From 66-474 sp051962095 (GTDB lineage Bacteria > Pseudomonadota > Gammaproteobacteria > Xanthomonadales > Rhodanobacteraceae), in assembly GCA_051962095.1 (NCBI GenBank), contig JBQCCP010000037.1, forward strand, positions 1 to 7,211: 7,211 bases of DNA, given 5' to 3'. Position 1 is the first letter of the stretch. Each line of letters begins with the position of its first letter. The notes under the pieces were generated by a model that worked only from the letters and a program-made list of their open reading frames with translations, did not search any database and was not told the origin of the DNA. A program made the translations under genes and the position numbers. Of the stretch, positions 5,928 through 7,211 are shown piece after piece.

Positions 5928-6146
5928 ATGCCTGTGTTTTCTGCAAATCCAGATCGGCTCGTCCCCTACAGGAACTTCGCGTTCCGCCTGAAGTGGAACG
6001 GCGTCCATGTTGCCGGCGTCAGCAAGATGAGCGCGCTCAAGCGCACCAGCGAGGCCATCGGGCTTGGAGCGGGCCGGGGGAACCAATGGGGACTACGATG
6101 GAGTCATGTCCAAGCTGCTCCTGAACCTGCGCAACGTGCCCGATGA
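5928..6146 (+). pseudogene. truncated contractile-tail tube protein (gp19-like), N-terminus only
   Basis: An ATG at 5928 with GGAGG at 5916-5920 opens a 72-codon frame. Its first ~44 residues match the start of phage tail tube / T4 gp19-like proteins (PF06841), as I recall them: MPVFSANPDR, then PYRNFAFRLKWNG, VAGVSK and SALKRTSEAI. Full-length members are about 145-165 aa and continue with a conserved HREGGDPS-type block. Here the similarity stops near 6060, and the frame runs as GLGAGRGNQWG into the start of the DUF6164 gene, ending at a TGA (6144-6146) inside it. No downstream tail gene (sheath, baseplate, spike) is present. Such tube proteins build the inner tube of contractile phage tails and of extracellular contractile injection systems. 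Without its C-terminal two thirds it cannot polymerise. The good ribosome site and intact frame suggest a fairly recent deletion, or an assembly join. Confidence 0.8.
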
Positions 6147-6471
6147 CGAGGCCGACGACGTGCGGGCGTTGCTCGACGCGAAGCGGATCGCCTTCTACGA
6201 AACCACGCCAAGTCCCTGGGGTATTTCGGCGGGCGGAATCTGGGTGACCGAAGACGCGGATTTCGCGGAGGCGAAGCGCGCCTTCGACGATTACGAGCAG
6301 CAGCGCAGTGTTCGCGTCCGCGCCGAATATGCCGCTGCCAGGCGCGCAGGCACCGAGGAGACGTTCATCGGCATGCTTCGTGCGGACCCGCTGCGCGTCG
6401 TGATGGCGTTGCTGGCCGTACTGCTCGCGTTGGCGTTGGTGGCGCTGCCGGTCATCCTGCTGCGGGGTTAG
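6106..6471 (+). CDS. DUF6164 family membrane protein
   Basis: This is a 121-aa protein of the uncharacterised DUF6164 family. The N-terminal soluble part (1-70) carries MSKLLLNLRNVPDDEADDV, SPWGISAGGIWV (36-47) and a helix DFAEAKRAFDDYEQQ. The layout (a sequence-to-strand step with 'WV..DAD..EA') recalls the DUF2007 signal-transducing fold, which is inference only. Residues 97-119 form one transmembrane helix near the C-terminus, so the soluble part is probably cytoplasmic. The start at 6106 fits the family N-terminus; the ribosome site is poor (GGAG only two bases away). It begins about 45 bases after the break in the tail-tube gene and is overlapped by that remnant's frame for 41 bases, so its original upstream region may have been replaced. 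The next reading frame starts four bases after its TAG. Confidence 0.85.
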   Translation: MSKLLLNLRNVPDDEADDVRALLDAKRIAFYETTPSPWGISAGGIWVTEDADFAEAKRAFDDYEQQRSVRVRAEYAAARRAGTEETFIGMLRADPLRVVMALLAVLLALALVALPVILLRG

Positions 6472-6475
6472 GAAG

Positions 6476-6673
6476 GTGCCATCAAGGTCAAATATTTCCA
6501 GGACATTGGCGCGCTCCATCGGATCCCGCGTCGATGGCGAAGTGGCCGATCTCTTTCCCTATACGCTGCAGCCTGGCGAGGTCGGCACCGCTGGCATCTT
6601 CGTGGCTTGTGGCGCGCATTGGCTGACACGCAACGATCCTTGTCGGGCAACATCGGTGCGCACCATCCAGTGA
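6476..6673 (+). CDS. unrecognised 65-codon reading frame between DUF6164 and DUF72 genes
   Basis: A GTG at 6476 opens a 65-aa frame ending at TGA 6671-6673. I do not recognise it. Its middle part (VDGEVADLFPYTLQPGEVGT) looks protein-like, and third codon positions there are mostly G/C. It fits the gap very closely: it starts 4 bases after the DUF6164 stop and its TGA overlaps the GTG of the DUF72 gene as GTGA, a layout typical of translational coupling. Against it: AGGAAG abuts the GTG with no spacer, and the first 15 codons look less coding. It could be a decayed or frameshifted gene, or chance. Confidence 0.35.
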   Translation: MPSRSNISRTLARSIGSRVDGEVADLFPYTLQPGEVGTAGIFVACGAHWLTRNDPCRATSVRTIQ

Positions 6674-7211
6674 CAGTTCGTATCCCCACGGTCTTCATCG
6701 GCTGCGCAGGCTGGTCGATCGCATCGGCCCACGCCGGCTCGTTTCCCGGCGGCGGCAGTCACCTTGAGCGTTACGCGCGCATCTTCGACGCGGTGGAAAT
6801 CAATTCGTCGTTCTATCGGCCCCACCAGCCGCGGACCTATGCGCGTTGGGCCGAATCGGTGCCGGCAGGTTTTCGCTTCGCTGTGAAGATGCCCAAGGCC
6901 GTCAGCCACACGAAGCGTCTGCGCGGTTGCGGCGCGGAGGTGCAGGCTTTTCTCGACCAGGCACGTTGCCTTGGCGCGAAACTCGGCATCTTGCTGCTGC
7001 AACTGCCGCCGGGCCTGGCCTTCGATCCGGGCATCGTGTTGCCGTTCCTGGACGATCTGCGCAAACGACACCGTGGCGCGATCGCTTGCGAGCCTCGACA
7101 CGTATCGTGGTTCAGGGCGAACGTGGATGCGGCCCTGCGCGAGCGCGGGATCGCGCGCGCCGCGGCCGATCCTGCACGCGTGCCACGCGCCGCCGCACCG
7201 GCGGGCGACCG
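6670..7211 (+). CDS. DUF72 (YecE-like) domain protein, partial at the window end
   Basis: From a GTG at 6670 the frame stays open to the window edge, giving 180 residues of a family usually about 240-300 aa. The DUF72 TIM-barrel landmarks are clear: FIGCAGWS (9-16), VEINSSFY (42-49), FAVKMPK (70-76), LLLQLPP (108-114) and EPRHVSWF (141-148). The biochemical role of DUF72 is not established. There is no signal peptide, so it is cytosolic. The frame is open back to the DUF6164 stop, but no ATG lies there, and GTG 6670 sits just before the conserved FIGCAGWS, so it is the best start. There is no Shine-Dalgarno sequence, but the GTGA overlap with the preceding frame could supply translation by coupling. 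The 3' end is not visible. Confidence 0.92.
   Translation, partial: MTVRIPTVFIGCAGWSIASAHAGSFPGGGSHLERYARIFDAVEINSSFYRPHQPRTYARWAESVPAGFRFAVKMPKAVSHTKRLRGCGAEVQAFLDQARCLGAKLGILLLQLPPGLAFDPGIVLPFLDDLRKRHRGAIACEPRHVSWFRANVDAALRERGIARAAADPARVPRAAAPAGD

Noticed and set aside
1..7211. CRISPR arrays, tRNA/rRNA genes, insertion sequences or integrase genes
   Set aside because: No regularly spaced repeats, no tRNA-like cloverleaf or CCA end, no transposase or integrase motifs and no terminal inverted repeats with target duplications were found by eye.

Overview
The window is high-GC DNA with dense, short-spaced genes. DUF6164- and DUF3016-type proteins, a Tat-exported PhoD-like phosphatase and a DUF72 protein together suggest a gammaproteobacterium, most likely of the Xanthomonadales (Xanthomonadaceae/Rhodanobacteraceae). 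This placement is inferred from recalled family distributions, not from a marker gene.

Layout, left to right. (1) The possible 3' tail of an unseen gene (1-57) is followed by a strong GC-rich hairpin (64-103). (2) A membrane-anchored or secreted metallo-beta-lactamase-fold hydrolase (193-1179, +) has a 7-bp inverted repeat just upstream. (3) The 3' third of an aspartate/glutamate racemase-family gene (1382 to about 1636, -) remains; its 5' part is gone and a secreted DUF3016 protein (1701-2249, +) occupies the space. (4) A Tat lipoprotein of the PhoD phosphatase/phosphodiesterase family (2262-4331, -) converges on the DUF3016 gene, and both stop codons lie in one small inverted repeat. (5) A 673-bp divergent intergenic stretch (4332-5004) has no convincing gene but holds hairpins, a perfect 12-bp palindrome and five copies of GAATCC[C/G]G. 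(6) A 290-aa protein with the fold signature of G1 (peptidase A4) glutamic endopeptidases (5005-5877, +) appears to have lost both catalytic residues. (7) The first ~44 codons of a gp19-type contractile-tail tube protein (5928 to ~6060, +) break off abruptly. (8) A tightly packed set follows on the + strand: DUF6164 membrane protein (6106-6471), an unrecognised 65-codon reading frame (6476-6673), and a DUF72 protein that runs off the window (6670-7211).

The flanks look like ordinary chromosomal housekeeping and envelope genes. The segment from about 4.5 to 6.06 kb looks like accessory DNA: a non-catalytic G1-like protein with no signal peptide next to a decapitated tail-tube gene, ending at a sharp junction just before DUF6164. 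The most economical reading is the scar of a prophage or contractile injection system whose remaining genes were deleted, leaving the G1-like gene intact. That link is inference from adjacency. The truncated racemase is a second, independent sign of deletion.
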